A stretch of 64,000 nucleotides of DNA from an uncultured Bacteroidales bacterium (GTDB taxonomy: Bacteria > Bacteroidota > Bacteroidia > Bacteroidales > UBA932). Below the pieces are notes generated by a model. The model was not told where the DNA came from. It saw only the letters and a list, made by a program, of their open reading frames with translations, and searched no databases. The DNA lies in NCBI GenBank assembly GCA_949286415.1, contig CASEBV010000012.1:186001-250000 (forward strand), given 5' to 3'. The stretch's first letter is position 1; each line of letters opens with the position of its first letter. Positions 27,775-36,644 of this stretch are shown piece after piece. The translations under genes and the position numbers were made by a program.

Positions 27775-29063
27775 AAGTCCTGATGTTCGGATGGGAATTT
27801 CCTCCTCATATTGCGGGAGGACTCGGAACGGCCTGCTACGGTATGACGAAAGGGCTTGCCGTCAATGATGTCGACGTACTTTTTGTGATGCCTTCGGCTT
27901 CGGGAGATGAAGACCAGAGCGCCGTGACAATCATAAATGCCAGTGATGTCCCGGTGGATACGATGACGACATCGGTGGATGAATTCCTCGGGAAAGTTCA
28001 GTTCGTGCACATAGGTTCCAACATGGTTCCATATGTCGATCCGGAGGAATTTACATCAATGGTTGAGGAAGAAAGGAAGAAACAGATAAAGAGCTTCCGC
28101 GTGCAGTACGGCCAGAAATACAAATTCTCCGGAAAATATGGAGCGAACCTCATGGAGGAGGTCGCAAGGTACGCCATGGTCGGAGCGACGATTGCCATGC
28201 AGCATGCGGATGAGATAGATGTCATCCATGCCCATGACTGGCTGACTTATCTTGCCGGAATTGCCGCAAAAAAACTCACGGGCAAGCCGCTTGTCGTGCA
28301 TGTCCATGCCACATCATTCGACCGCAGCAGCGATGACCACATCGATACCCGCGTCTATGACCTCGAGAAGAAGGGCATGGAGGCAGCAGACAAAGTCATT
28401 GCAGTGAGCGACTTGACAAGAAACATCGTCATCAACAAATACGGGATTTCCCCGGACAAGGTGGTCACGGTGCATAATGCCGTTGATTTCAGCGGACGCG
28501 AGGACATTTCCGTAGAAAGGGGAGTGCAGGACAAGGTCGTCACCTTCCTCGGACGAATCACTTTCCAGAAAGGTCCTGAATATTTCATTGAAGCGGCAGC
28601 CAAGGTGCTGAAACGCTGCAGCCATGTGCGCTTTGTCATGGCAGGAAGCGGCGACATGATGAACAGGTGTATCCGTCATGTGGCCCGCCTCGGTATTTCG
28701 GACAGGTTCCATTTCACCGGCTTCCTCCGCGGGGCGGACGTGCAGAAGATGTTCGCGCTTTCGGATGTGTACATCATGCCGTCGGTGTCGGAGCCTTTCG
28801 GAATATCTCCGCTTGAGGCGATGCGTACCAATGTGCCTTCTATCATTTCCAAGCAGTCGGGTGTGGCCGAAGTTCTGAAATATGCCATCAAGGTGGATTT
28901 CTGGGATATCGACGCCATGGCAGATGCCATCTACGGCCTGCTCAACTACCCTGCGCTTGCGGATATGGCGGCACGCTGCGGCTACGACGAGGTCAATACC
29001 CTCAAATGGAACAACGCGGCATACAAAGTCAAGAAAGTTTACGAGTCAGTGATAAAAAAATAA
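27771..29063 (+). CDS. GT4-type glycogen/starch synthase-like glycosyltransferase
   Basis: A GT-B glycosyltransferase of 430 residues. The N-terminus MFGWEFPPHIAGGLGTACYG carries the sugar-nucleotide/acceptor glycine loop. The C-terminal half shows VTFLGRITFQKGPEYFIEAA and the E-x7-E motif in SVSEPFGISPLEAM. The context (between debranching enzyme and GH57) supports glucan elongation or a maltooligosaccharide-linked step. Donor specificity (UDP- or ADP-glucose) cannot be read from the sequence. Its start overlaps the debranching gene by 4 bp. Confidence 0.88.
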   Translation: MKVLMFGWEFPPHIAGGLGTACYGMTKGLAVNDVDVLFVMPSASGDEDQSAVTIINASDVPVDTMTTSVDEFLGKVQFVHIGSNMVPYVDPEEFTSMVEEERKKQIKSFRVQYGQKYKFSGKYGANLMEEVARYAMVGATIAMQHADEIDVIHAHDWLTYLAGIAAKKLTGKPLVVHVHATSFDRSSDDHIDTRVYDLEKKGMEAADKVIAVSDLTRNIVINKYGISPDKVVTVHNAVDFSGREDISVERGVQDKVVTFLGRITFQKGPEYFIEAAAKVLKRCSHVRFVMAGSGDMMNRCIRHVARLGISDRFHFTGFLRGADVQKMFALSDVYIMPSVSEPFGISPLEAMRTNVPSIISKQSGVAEVLKYAIKVDFWDIDAMADAIYGLLNYPALADMAARCGYDEVNTLKWNNAAYKVKKVYESVIKK

Positions 29064-29077
29064 AATCCTAAATAATT

Positions 29078-30469
29078 ATGAAAAAGAGCATTTGTCTGTA
29101 TTTTCAAGTACATCAGCCAAGCAGATTGAGGTTATACAGATTTTTTGACATAGGGAAGGATTCCCACTATTATGACGATTTCGCCAACAGGACCATCCTC
29201 AGGAGGGTTGCACAGAAGTGTTATCTTCCGATGAATGCGCTCCTTCTTGAGATGATCGGACGTCATAAAGGTGAATTCAAGGTGGCATTCTCCATTTCTG
29301 GTTCTGTCCTTGAGCAGTTCGACAGGTATGCACCTGAGGTAATCGAGAGTTTCAGGAAACTTGCCGACACCGGATGTGTGGAATTCCTTTCAGAGACATA
29401 TTACCATTCTCTCGCGTCCCTTGCATCTCCAGATGAGTTCAAGCATCAGGTAATGAAGCACAAGGAAGCAATCGAAAACTATTTCGGAGTCACTCCGAAG
29501 GCATTCAGAAACACTGAGCTCATATATTCAGACGCCATCGGTGAGATGGTCTATGACATGGGCTTCAAGACCATGCTGACGGAAGGTGCCAAGCATGTCC
29601 TCGGATGGAAGAGTCCTAACTATATCTATTCCGGCGCAATGGCTCCGAAGCTCAAGCTCCTGCTGAAGAACTCTTCTCTGAGCGACGACATCGCATTCCG
29701 GTTCTCAGACAAGAACTGGCCAGACTGGCCTCTCACAGGCGAGAAATATCTTTCATGGATAAAGTCCGCCGCCCAGAACGACGAGATTGTGAACCTTTTC
29801 ATGGACTATGAGACATTCGGCGAGCATCAGAAGGCACAGAGCGGAATCTTTGATTTCATGAGGTATCTTCCGGATGTTGTCCTCAAGGACGGAGAATTTG
29901 AATTTGTGACTCCGTCACAGGCAGCCAAGAAGCATGAGTCGGTAGGAGTGCTTGATGTCCCGGATCCTATTTCCTGGGCAGATGAGGAGAGGGATGTCAC
30001 CGCATGGCTCGGCAACGAACTTCAGAACGATGCATTCGGCAAGCTGTATGACCTCGGAGAGAAACTTTCGATAGTAAATGATGAGGCGCTCTGGTCAGAC
30101 TATGGACATCTTCAGGAGAGCGACCACTTCTATTATATGTGTACCAAATTCTTCTCCGATGGGGCCGTCCACAAATACTTCAACCCGTATGATACTCCGT
30201 ATGAGGCATTTATAAACTATATGAATGTGCTCAGTGATTTTATTTTGAGGGTTGATGATGCAATTTCGGTTTCTGATGCTAAATTTGCAGCCGCAAAGAC
30301 GGAGACCAAAGGCAGGACAAGGTCTGCGAAGTCTTCCGCAACGAAGTCTGCTGCAAAGACTTCCGCAAAGGCAAAGACTGCAAAGGCATCTGCGAAGGCT
30401 GAGACAGCCGTGAAGGCTGCCGGCAAGAAGACTGCTGCTCCGAAGAAGAGAACAACAAAAACCAAATAA
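29078..30469 (+). CDS. GH57 alpha-amylase/glucanotransferase-like enzyme with a basic C-terminal tail
   Basis: The GH57 domain occupies about residues 1-400. The N-terminal motif is LYFQVHQPSRLR, the nucleophile Glu147 is in RNTELIYSD and the acid/base Asp243 is in FMDYETFGEH. Cytoplasmic location is expected, as there is no signal peptide. Unusually, residues about 407-463 are a Lys/Ala/Thr-rich tail (repeats like KTSAKAKTAKASAKAE, ending KKRTTKTK) that resembles histone H1 C-termini. The tail codons are clean and in frame. It may bind polyanions or act as a spacer; no function is proven. It starts 14 bp after the GT4 gene. Confidence 0.92.
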   Translation: MKKSICLYFQVHQPSRLRLYRFFDIGKDSHYYDDFANRTILRRVAQKCYLPMNALLLEMIGRHKGEFKVAFSISGSVLEQFDRYAPEVIESFRKLADTGCVEFLSETYYHSLASLASPDEFKHQVMKHKEAIENYFGVTPKAFRNTELIYSDAIGEMVYDMGFKTMLTEGAKHVLGWKSPNYIYSGAMAPKLKLLLKNSSLSDDIAFRFSDKNWPDWPLTGEKYLSWIKSAAQNDEIVNLFMDYETFGEHQKAQSGIFDFMRYLPDVVLKDGEFEFVTPSQAAKKHESVGVLDVPDPISWADEERDVTAWLGNELQNDAFGKLYDLGEKLSIVNDEALWSDYGHLQESDHFYYMCTKFFSDGAVHKYFNPYDTPYEAFINYMNVLSDFILRVDDAISVSDAKFAAAKTETKGRTRSAKSSATKSAAKTSAKAKTAKASAKAETAVKAAGKKTAAPKKRTTKTK

Positions 30470-30475
30470 AACCAG

Positions 30476-33400
30476 ATGAGCAAAGAATTGATCAGACCGG
30501 ATTATCTGTTCGAGATCAGTTGGGAAGTCTGCAATAAGGTAGGGGGAATCTATACGGTCATCGCGACCAAGTCCCTCTACCTTAAAAGCGAATTAAAGAG
30601 GCACCATATTCTGATCGGTCCTGATGTATGGATGAACACGGAAAGCAATCCGGATTTTATTGAAGATACGCACCTTTACAGCGCATGGCGTGCTCAGGCA
30701 GCTGCAGAAGGTCTGGGAATCAGAGTGGGAAAATGGAACATTCCGGGCAAGCCGGTTGCCATTTTGGTGAACTTCAAGCAGTTCATTACCCAGAAGGACG
30801 AGATTCTCACGCAATACTGGAAGACTTTCGGCGTAGATTCGCTGACCGGCAACTGGGACTATATTGAATCCGCACTTTTCGGTTATGCGGCCGGGAAAGT
30901 GATTGAGAGTTTCTACAAGTTCAACCTGAGTCCTGCGGACAAGGTTGTCGCCCAGTTCCATGAGTGGATGACAGGTGCCGGCCTGCTCTACATCAAAGGT
31001 ACGAAACTGCCGATAGCTACTGTCTTCACGACTCATGCCACTGTGGTGGGGCGCTGCCTCGCGGGCAACAATCTGCCTCTGTATGATGCCATGGGCGTAT
31101 ATAACGGTGACGCAAAGGCCCGGGATTTCAACGTGCTGGCAAGGCATTCTCTTGAGAAACATTCGGCCCAGAAGTCGGATGTCTTCACCACCGTCAGCGA
31201 AATCACTGCCGCCGAATGCAAGCAGTTCCTGGAAAGGGATGTAGATATCGTCACGCCGAACGGCTTCGAGAACAGCTTTACTCCTGCAGATGATGAAGAA
31301 TACGAGAAGAAGCGTAAGGTCGCAAGGGCCCGTTTCGTGGAGATTGCGGCGGCAATGTCCGGGGAAGCGGTTCCGGAAAATTCCATATTCATCGGCATCA
31401 GCGGCAGATATGAATACAAGAACAAGGGAATAGATGTGTTCATCGATGCCCTTGACCGCCTGAACAAGTCTGACTTTGAAGGCAAGAGTATCCAGGCTTT
31501 CATCCTGATTCCTTCAGGGAACAATGGCCCGGACAAGGAACTTGTCGCCAAGCTCGGAGGAAACGGCTCGGAGTACGAGACAAGGACATCGCACTATCTT
31601 ATGGATTCGGACTATGACATTGTCACCCGCCGCCTGAACGAACTCAATCTCTGCAACAGGCACGGAGACAAGGTGAAGGTGTATTTCATCCCGTCATATC
31701 TGAACGGCAATGACGGCATATTCAACATGCCTTATTACGATCTCCTCGTCGGCCTCGACCTCACCCTTTTCCCGTCATATTACGAGCCGTGGGGGTACAC
31801 TCCTCTCGAGAGCCTTGCGTTCAAGGTGCCGACTCTTACGACGAGTCTTGCCGGCTTCGGCCTCTGGGTAAGGTCCCATTACGGAAAGGAACATCCAGGC
31901 ATCAGCGTCGTCACCCGCAATGATTCCAACTACAACAATGTCGTGGAGGAAGTTGTCGGAAGAGTCAAGGAGATTGCCCGTCTGACCAAGGAGACAAGGA
32001 AAATATATATGGACAATGCCAAGGAGGTGTCGGAGATAGCTCTTTGGGAGAATAATATCGTATACTATAAGGAAGCCTATTCAAGGGCTCTTGAGAAAGT
32101 TATATCAGAAAATGGAGCATTCCCTGAGTCAAGGGATGATAAATCGATGCAGTATATTAAGATTGATGTGAATCAGCCGTCGTGGAACAGCGTGTTCGTT
32201 TCCCGCCATCTTCCTGACAGGCTCAAAGGACTTGAGATACTATCAAGAAATCTGTGGTGGTGCTGGAATGAATCAGCCAAGAATCTGTTCAGGACGATGG
32301 ACCCGAAGGCGTGGGAAGCATCCGGAGAGAATCCTATTGCCATGCTTGACATGGTGAGCCTGAAGAGGTACAAGGCTCTGGAAAATGATGAGGTGTTTGT
32401 GGGTGCCCTTGATGCAGTGATGGAGGAATTCAATGCCTATATGGCGCTGAAAGCGGAGAGAAAGAGCCCTTCGGTGGCATATTTCTGCATGGAATACGGG
32501 CTTGACACATCATTGAAGATATATTCCGGAGGACTTGGAATACTTGCCGGAGACTATCTGAAGGAGACAAGTGACATGAACACCAATCTTGTTGCCGTCG
32601 GTCTCCTCTACAGATACGGATATTTTACGCAGATTCTCTCTTCCCAGGGAGATCAGGTGGCAAAATACGATGCGCAGGACTTCATGAAAATCCCTGCTTC
32701 GCCTGTACGGGACGCTTCCGGCAACTGGATGACAGTCAGCATCGCTTTTCCTGGAAGGAATCTTCATGCAAGGATATGGAAGGTGGAGGTCGGCCGTACT
32801 GACCTTTATCTTCTGGACACTGACTATGAGGAAAATCTTCCGGAAGACAGGTCCATCACCCATCATCTCTATGGAGGTGACTGGGAGAACCGTCTCAAGC
32901 AGGAACTCCTTCTCGGTGTCGGCGGTATCCGTGCCCTCAGGAAGCTCGGCCTCAATCCGGAGGTCTATCACTGCAATGAGGGGCATGCCGCATTCATCGG
33001 TCTTGAGAGACTGTACGAATATATTTCCAAGGACAATCTTGACTTCCCGGAGGCAATGGAAGTCGTAAGGGCTTCGTCCCTGTTTACGACGCACACCCCT
33101 GTCCCTGCCGGACACGATGCGTTTGACGAGGGTCTTCTCAGAAAATACATAGGACATTACCCTCCGCGTCTCAAGATTGACTGGCATACTCTCATGGGGC
33201 TCGGCAAGATCAATGCCGACAACCCTAACGAGAAATTCTCGATGAGCTATCTCGCCGCCAATATTTCTCAGGAAGTGAACGGTGTTTCATGGCTCCACGG
33301 CAAGGTCAGCCAGGAAATCTTCTCGGGAATGTGGCCGGGTTATCTTCCGGAGGAGCTCCATGTAAGCTATGTTACCAATGGTGTGCATTACCCGACATGG

Positions 33401-34714
33401 ACTGCCCCTGAATGGAAGGATATCCATGCCAAGGTGTTCGGTGAGGAATTCAAGACACACCACTATGACAAGTCTTGCTTTGAAGGAATCTACAAGGTGC
33501 CGGACGCTGAAGTATGGAATGTGCGTACAGTGCTGCGTAAGAGGCTCATTGAGGCCATCAAGGACAAATTGTCCAATCCGGCGGCAACCAACCACTATTC
33601 TCCTCGCCAGATTGTGACCATCAAGGATACTCTTCGCGATGATGTGCTTACAATCGGATTCGCAAGGCGCTTTGCGACTTACAAGAGGGCACATCTGCTC
33701 TTCAGGGACCTTGACAGGCTCAATGAGATTGTCAACAATCCTGAACAGCCTGTCCAGTTCATATTTGCCGGGAAGGCACACCCTGCAGACAAGGCCGGAC
33801 AGGACCTCATCAAGATGATTGTCGACATTTCAAAGCAGGAGAGATTCATCGGAAAGATTGTCTTTGTGCCTGACTATGACATAACTCTTGCCAAACTTCT
33901 TGTCCAGGGCGTGGATGTGTGGATGAACAATCCTACCCGTCCGCTGGAGGCTTCCGGAACTTCCGGAGAGAAGGCTGCAATGAACGGCGTGATGCATTTC
34001 TCCGTCCTTGACGGGTGGTGGGTCGAGGGCTACAAGCCGGGAGCCGGCTGGGCACTTCCGATGGAAAGGACATACGATGACCAGAACTATCAGGACGAGC
34101 TTGATGCCGCTACGATCTATACAATCATAGAGAACGAGATAGCTCCTACTTTCTATAAGAAGGAAGCTTCAGGCTACTCTCCGGAATGGATAGAATACAT
34201 CAAGAACACTGTAGCCATGGTCGCATGCAACTTCACGACCAACAGGATGCTGACGGACTATATCAACCAGTACTATCAGCCGCAGGCAGTGCGCACTGCA
34301 AGTCTTGTTGACGGTGACTACAGCCAGGCCCGTGAACTTGCCGCATGGAAAAAGCACATGCGCAGGGAGTGGCAGAATATCGGTGTCGTTTCAGTCCAGA
34401 AGCCTGACAGCTCATTCTCTGATGTTTCCCTCGGCAACGAGTTCAATGCAGAGGTCGTCCTCAATATAGGTGATCTCCATCCGGAAGAAATCGGAGTCGA
34501 ACTTCTCTTTGCCATGACTGATTCAAAGGGAAAGCTCCATATTCAGGAAAAGTACGAATTTACGCCTGTCGAACTCAATGTCGACGGCGTGGCCAGGTAT
34601 CAGGCCCAGATTCTTCCTGAACGTACCGGAATGTACCAGGTGGCTGCGAGGATTTATGCAAAGAATCCTCTTCTGCCTCACAGACAGGACTTTGAACTTG
34701 TAAAATGGTTATAG
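30476..34714 (+). CDS. fusion of GT3 glycogen synthase and GT35 alpha-glucan phosphorylase
   Basis: One 1412-residue frame encodes two enzymes of opposite direction. Residues 1 to about 555 are a eukaryote-type GT3 glycogen synthase (FEISWEVCNKVGGIYTVIAT; catalytic E-x7-E in SYYEPWGYTPLESL near 437). From about 562 a DUF3417 segment (GLEILSRNLWWCWNESAK) leads into a GT35 phosphorylase (CMEYGLDTSLKIYSGGLG, YHCNEGHAAFIGLERL). The PLP lysine is near 1166 in EASGTSGEKAAMNG. The junction reads through with no stop or frameshift. The synthase would use UDP-glucose; the phosphorylase releases glucose-1-phosphate. The start is 6 bp after the GH57 stop, and ribF overlaps its end by 10 bp. Confidence 0.93.
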   Translation: MSKELIRPDYLFEISWEVCNKVGGIYTVIATKSLYLKSELKRHHILIGPDVWMNTESNPDFIEDTHLYSAWRAQAAAEGLGIRVGKWNIPGKPVAILVNFKQFITQKDEILTQYWKTFGVDSLTGNWDYIESALFGYAAGKVIESFYKFNLSPADKVVAQFHEWMTGAGLLYIKGTKLPIATVFTTHATVVGRCLAGNNLPLYDAMGVYNGDAKARDFNVLARHSLEKHSAQKSDVFTTVSEITAAECKQFLERDVDIVTPNGFENSFTPADDEEYEKKRKVARARFVEIAAAMSGEAVPENSIFIGISGRYEYKNKGIDVFIDALDRLNKSDFEGKSIQAFILIPSGNNGPDKELVAKLGGNGSEYETRTSHYLMDSDYDIVTRRLNELNLCNRHGDKVKVYFIPSYLNGNDGIFNMPYYDLLVGLDLTLFPSYYEPWGYTPLESLAFKVPTLTTSLAGFGLWVRSHYGKEHPGISVVTRNDSNYNNVVEEVVGRVKEIARLTKETRKIYMDNAKEVSEIALWENNIVYYKEAYSRALEKVISENGAFPESRDDKSMQYIKIDVNQPSWNSVFVSRHLPDRLKGLEILSRNLWWCWNESAKNLFRTMDPKAWEASGENPIAMLDMVSLKRYKALENDEVFVGALDAVMEEFNAYMALKAERKSPSVAYFCMEYGLDTSLKIYSGGLGILAGDYLKETSDMNTNLVAVGLLYRYGYFTQILSSQGDQVAKYDAQDFMKIPASPVRDASGNWMTVSIAFPGRNLHARIWKVEVGRTDLYLLDTDYEENLPEDRSITHHLYGGDWENRLKQELLLGVGGIRALRKLGLNPEVYHCNEGHAAFIGLERLYEYISKDNLDFPEAMEVVRASSLFTTHTPVPAGHDAFDEGLLRKYIGHYPPRLKIDWHTLMGLGKINADNPNEKFSMSYLAANISQEVNGVSWLHGKVSQEIFSGMWPGYLPEELHVSYVTNGVHYPTWTAPEWKDIHAKVFGEEFKTHHYDKSCFEGIYKVPDAEVWNVRTVLRKRLIEAIKDKLSNPAATNHYSPRQIVTIKDTLRDDVLTIGFARRFATYKRAHLLFRDLDRLNEIVNNPEQPVQFIFAGKAHPADKAGQDLIKMIVDISKQERFIGKIVFVPDYDITLAKLLVQGVDVWMNNPTRPLEASGTSGEKAAMNGVMHFSVLDGWWVEGYKPGAGWALPMERTYDDQNYQDELDAATIYTIIENEIAPTFYKKEASGYSPEWIEYIKNTVAMVACNFTTNRMLTDYINQYYQPQAVRTASLVDGDYSQARELAAWKKHMRREWQNIGVVSVQKPDSSFSDVSLGNEFNAEVVLNIGDLHPEEIGVELLFAMTDSKGKLHIQEKYEFTPVELNVDGVARYQAQILPERTGMYQVAARIYAKNPLLPHRQDFELVKWL

Positions 34715-35583
34715 CGACCGGATTTTTCGACGGTGTCCATACAGGACACCGTCTTGTAATAGACAAGCTGGTCGGAACAGCACAGCAGCAAGGGGATGAG
34801 AGCATGGTGATAACCTTCTGGCCTCATCCCCGTACTGTTCTCCAGTCCGGAGCCAGGACTCTGCGCCTTCTGTCAACAATGGAAGAGAAGACAGAAATGC
34901 TCAAGTCCTTGGGCGTTGACCATATAGAGGTCCTGAAGTTCACGCGTGAGTTCAGTGCCATGACATCTGAGGATTATCTCAGGGATATTGTGATCGGAAA
35001 ATTCGGAGGCAAGACCATAATTCTCGGATATGACAACCGGTTCGGAAGCGATTCTCTTGACTCTGCACATGCGCGTATGGTAGCCGAAAGTCTCGGTCTG
35101 CAGGTAATGGATGCTCCGGTGGCTTCTTCTGAAGCCGGCACGGCAGTAAGTTCCACGAAGATCCGGGCTGCTCTCCAGGCCGGTGACGTTGAGGCGGCAG
35201 CCGTTATGCTCGGGTACAGATATTCTCTTCACGGAGTCGTCGTGGCCGGCAACCGGATAGGCAGGACAATGGGATTCCCGACTGCAAATATGCAGCTTTA
35301 TGAGCCTCTTAAGCAGATACCTGCGAACGGAGCCTATAAGGTTGAGGTTGAAACAATAGGTGGCCGCTGGTCGGGAATGTGCAACATCGGCACTCATCCG
35401 ACGGTGGGGGCCGGAAACATGAGGACCATAGAAACCAATATCTTCGGCTTTTCAGAGGATATATACGGGCTGGACATCAAGGTGACCTTCATCCGCAAAA
35501 TCAGAGATGAGGTCAGGTTCGAGTCCATAGATGCCCTGAGATGTCAGCTTGAACGCGACAGAGAAAATTGTCTTGCAAGATGA
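34705..35583 (+). CDS. ribF: bifunctional riboflavin kinase/FAD synthetase
   Basis: Makes FMN and FAD. The N-terminal nucleotidyltransferase domain has TGFFDGVHTGHR and VSSTKIRAALQAGDVEAA, and the C-terminal riboflavin kinase has GRTMGFPTANMQL and GMCNIGTHPTVG. The 292 residues are slightly short at the N-terminus. The ATG at 34705 lies inside the last 10 bp of the fusion gene; the protein would start directly at the first beta strand (MVIATGFFDG). Overlap implies co-transcription with the glycogen genes, although there is no metabolic link. Confidence 0.92.
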   Translation: MVIATGFFDGVHTGHRLVIDKLVGTAQQQGDESMVITFWPHPRTVLQSGARTLRLLSTMEEKTEMLKSLGVDHIEVLKFTREFSAMTSEDYLRDIVIGKFGGKTIILGYDNRFGSDSLDSAHARMVAESLGLQVMDAPVASSEAGTAVSSTKIRAALQAGDVEAAAVMLGYRYSLHGVVVAGNRIGRTMGFPTANMQLYEPLKQIPANGAYKVEVETIGGRWSGMCNIGTHPTVGAGNMRTIETNIFGFSEDIYGLDIKVTFIRKIRDEVRFESIDALRCQLERDRENCLAR

Positions 35584-35604
35584 GTCTCTTTTGCGAAATA
35601 TCGC

Positions 35605-35612
35605 TAACTTTG
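35605..35612 (+). promoter_or_regulatory. -7 box TAACTTTG before the small membrane protein gene
   Basis: TAACTTTG matches TAnnTTTG and lies 24 nt upstream of the ATG at 35637. The closest TTTG (35590-35593) is only 11 nt away, so the -33 element is not clear. Confidence 0.5.
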
Positions 35613-35636
35613 TAACCGTTGAAGATTCGGAATTTC

Positions 35637-36071
35637 ATGGATGCAGGAACAATACTCACTCTGCTGGCAATTATTCTGGCAATAGCCGGTCCTGTCATTG
35701 AGAAGAAGCTCAAGAAGGCAGGCAAGGTTGAACAGTCCAGGGAGTTCCGCAGTCTGATGGACACGATTACGGGCGACAAAGAGGAAAATGCCCCGGAATA
35801 TGAATCAGGACAGGAAGCCGGGTCTCGTTCCGCAATCCCTCTTCCGGAGGTTCCGGATGTTCAGGAGTTTCAGTCTTCGTCCGGCAGCATTGTGTCAAGC
35901 CGGACAGTCCCGCAAGAACTTCTTGAGGGAGGCTACCGTTCCATCCGGGACATAATGGCGGAAAGACATAAAAAAAGTTCCGATGACATTCCGGAGGCTG
36001 CAGAGAAAAAGTTCAGCATAGACCCGAAGAAATTGGTGGTGTATTCTGAAATTATGAAGCCTAAATTTTAG
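35637..36071 (+). CDS. small single-pass membrane protein of unknown function
   Basis: The 144-residue protein has one N-terminal helix (TILTLLAIILAIAGPVI), then a Lys-rich turn and a hydrophilic, Glu/Ser/Pro-rich cytoplasmic tail. The tail ends in a conserved-looking FSIDPKKLVVYSEIMKPKF. The ending resembles Bacteroidota proteins placed upstream of greA, but I cannot name a domain. The ATG at 35637 (MDAGTILTL) is preferred to the in-frame TTG at 35619. It may be a scaffold for a membrane complex; this is a guess. Confidence 0.65.
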   Translation: MDAGTILTLLAIILAIAGPVIEKKLKKAGKVEQSREFRSLMDTITGDKEENAPEYESGQEAGSRSAIPLPEVPDVQEFQSSSGSIVSSRTVPQELLEGGYRSIRDIMAERHKKSSDDIPEAAEKKFSIDPKKLVVYSEIMKPKF

Positions 36072-36090
36072 TATTCTCAAAAACATTTGC

Positions 36091-36098
36091 TATATTTG
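36091..36098 (+). promoter_or_regulatory. -7 box TATATTTG for greA
   Basis: TATATTTG matches TAnnTTTG and lies 75 nt upstream of the greA ATG, so the leader is about 70 nt. Confidence 0.6.
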
Positions 36099-36100
36099 CA

Positions 36101-36145
36101 TGAGTTGCTCAAGGGTTCTGTGTCCGTTCACAGGACTCATTTTTA
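36101..36145 (+). promoter_or_regulatory. terminator-like hairpin in the greA leader
   Basis: CTGTG at 36118-36122 pairs with CACAG at 36129-36133, and TGAGT at 36101-36105 pairs with ACTCA at 36135-36139. A TTTTT run follows at 36140-36144. It lies between the -7 box and the start codon, so it could attenuate greA transcription. The stems are short and the inner loop is large, so confidence is modest. Confidence 0.4.
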
Positions 36146-36172
36146 ATTGTATAATTTAAATTTCAAGATATC

Positions 36173-36640
36173 ATGGCATTACATTACATGACCCAGGAAG
36201 GCCTTGACAAACTGAAGAAAGATCTGTCCGAGGCCTTGGCCCAAAGACCTGTGATTTCAGCGCAGATTGCTGAGGCGAGAGATAAGGGCGACTTGTCTGA
36301 AAACGCTGAGTATGAGGCAGCAAGAGAAGCGCAGGGACTTTTGGAACTGAAGATTTCCAAGCTGCAGGATCTCGTTGCCAACGCCCGTGTGATTGACGAG
36401 TCCCAGATAGGCACGGACAAGGTGCAGATGCTCAACAAGGTAAAAGTCAAGAATCTTTCCAACGGACAGGTAGTGGAGTTTACTCTTGTCGGGGAGAGCG
36501 AGGCTGACTTTTCTGCAGGCAAACTTGCGGCTACCACTCCTATCGGACGCTCTCTGATGGGACATTCAAAGGGTGAGACCGTAGAGGCCAAGGTGCCGTC
36601 AGGAATAATTAAGTTTGAGATACTTGACATTACACTTTAG
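36173..36640 (+). CDS. greA: transcription elongation factor GreA
   Basis: Stimulates RNA cleavage by backtracked RNA polymerase. The N-terminal coiled coil carries the acidic tip in DKGDLSENAEYEAAREAQG (the family DLSENAEY motif), and the C-terminal FKBP-like domain has TTPIGRSLMGHSKGE and VPSGIIKFEILDI. The 155 residues are standard. The HIT gene follows after 4 bp on the same strand. Confidence 0.96.
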   Translation: MALHYMTQEGLDKLKKDLSEALAQRPVISAQIAEARDKGDLSENAEYEAAREAQGLLELKISKLQDLVANARVIDESQIGTDKVQMLNKVKVKNLSNGQVVEFTLVGESEADFSAGKLAATTPIGRSLMGHSKGETVEAKVPSGIIKFEILDITL

Positions 36641-36644
36641 TTTT

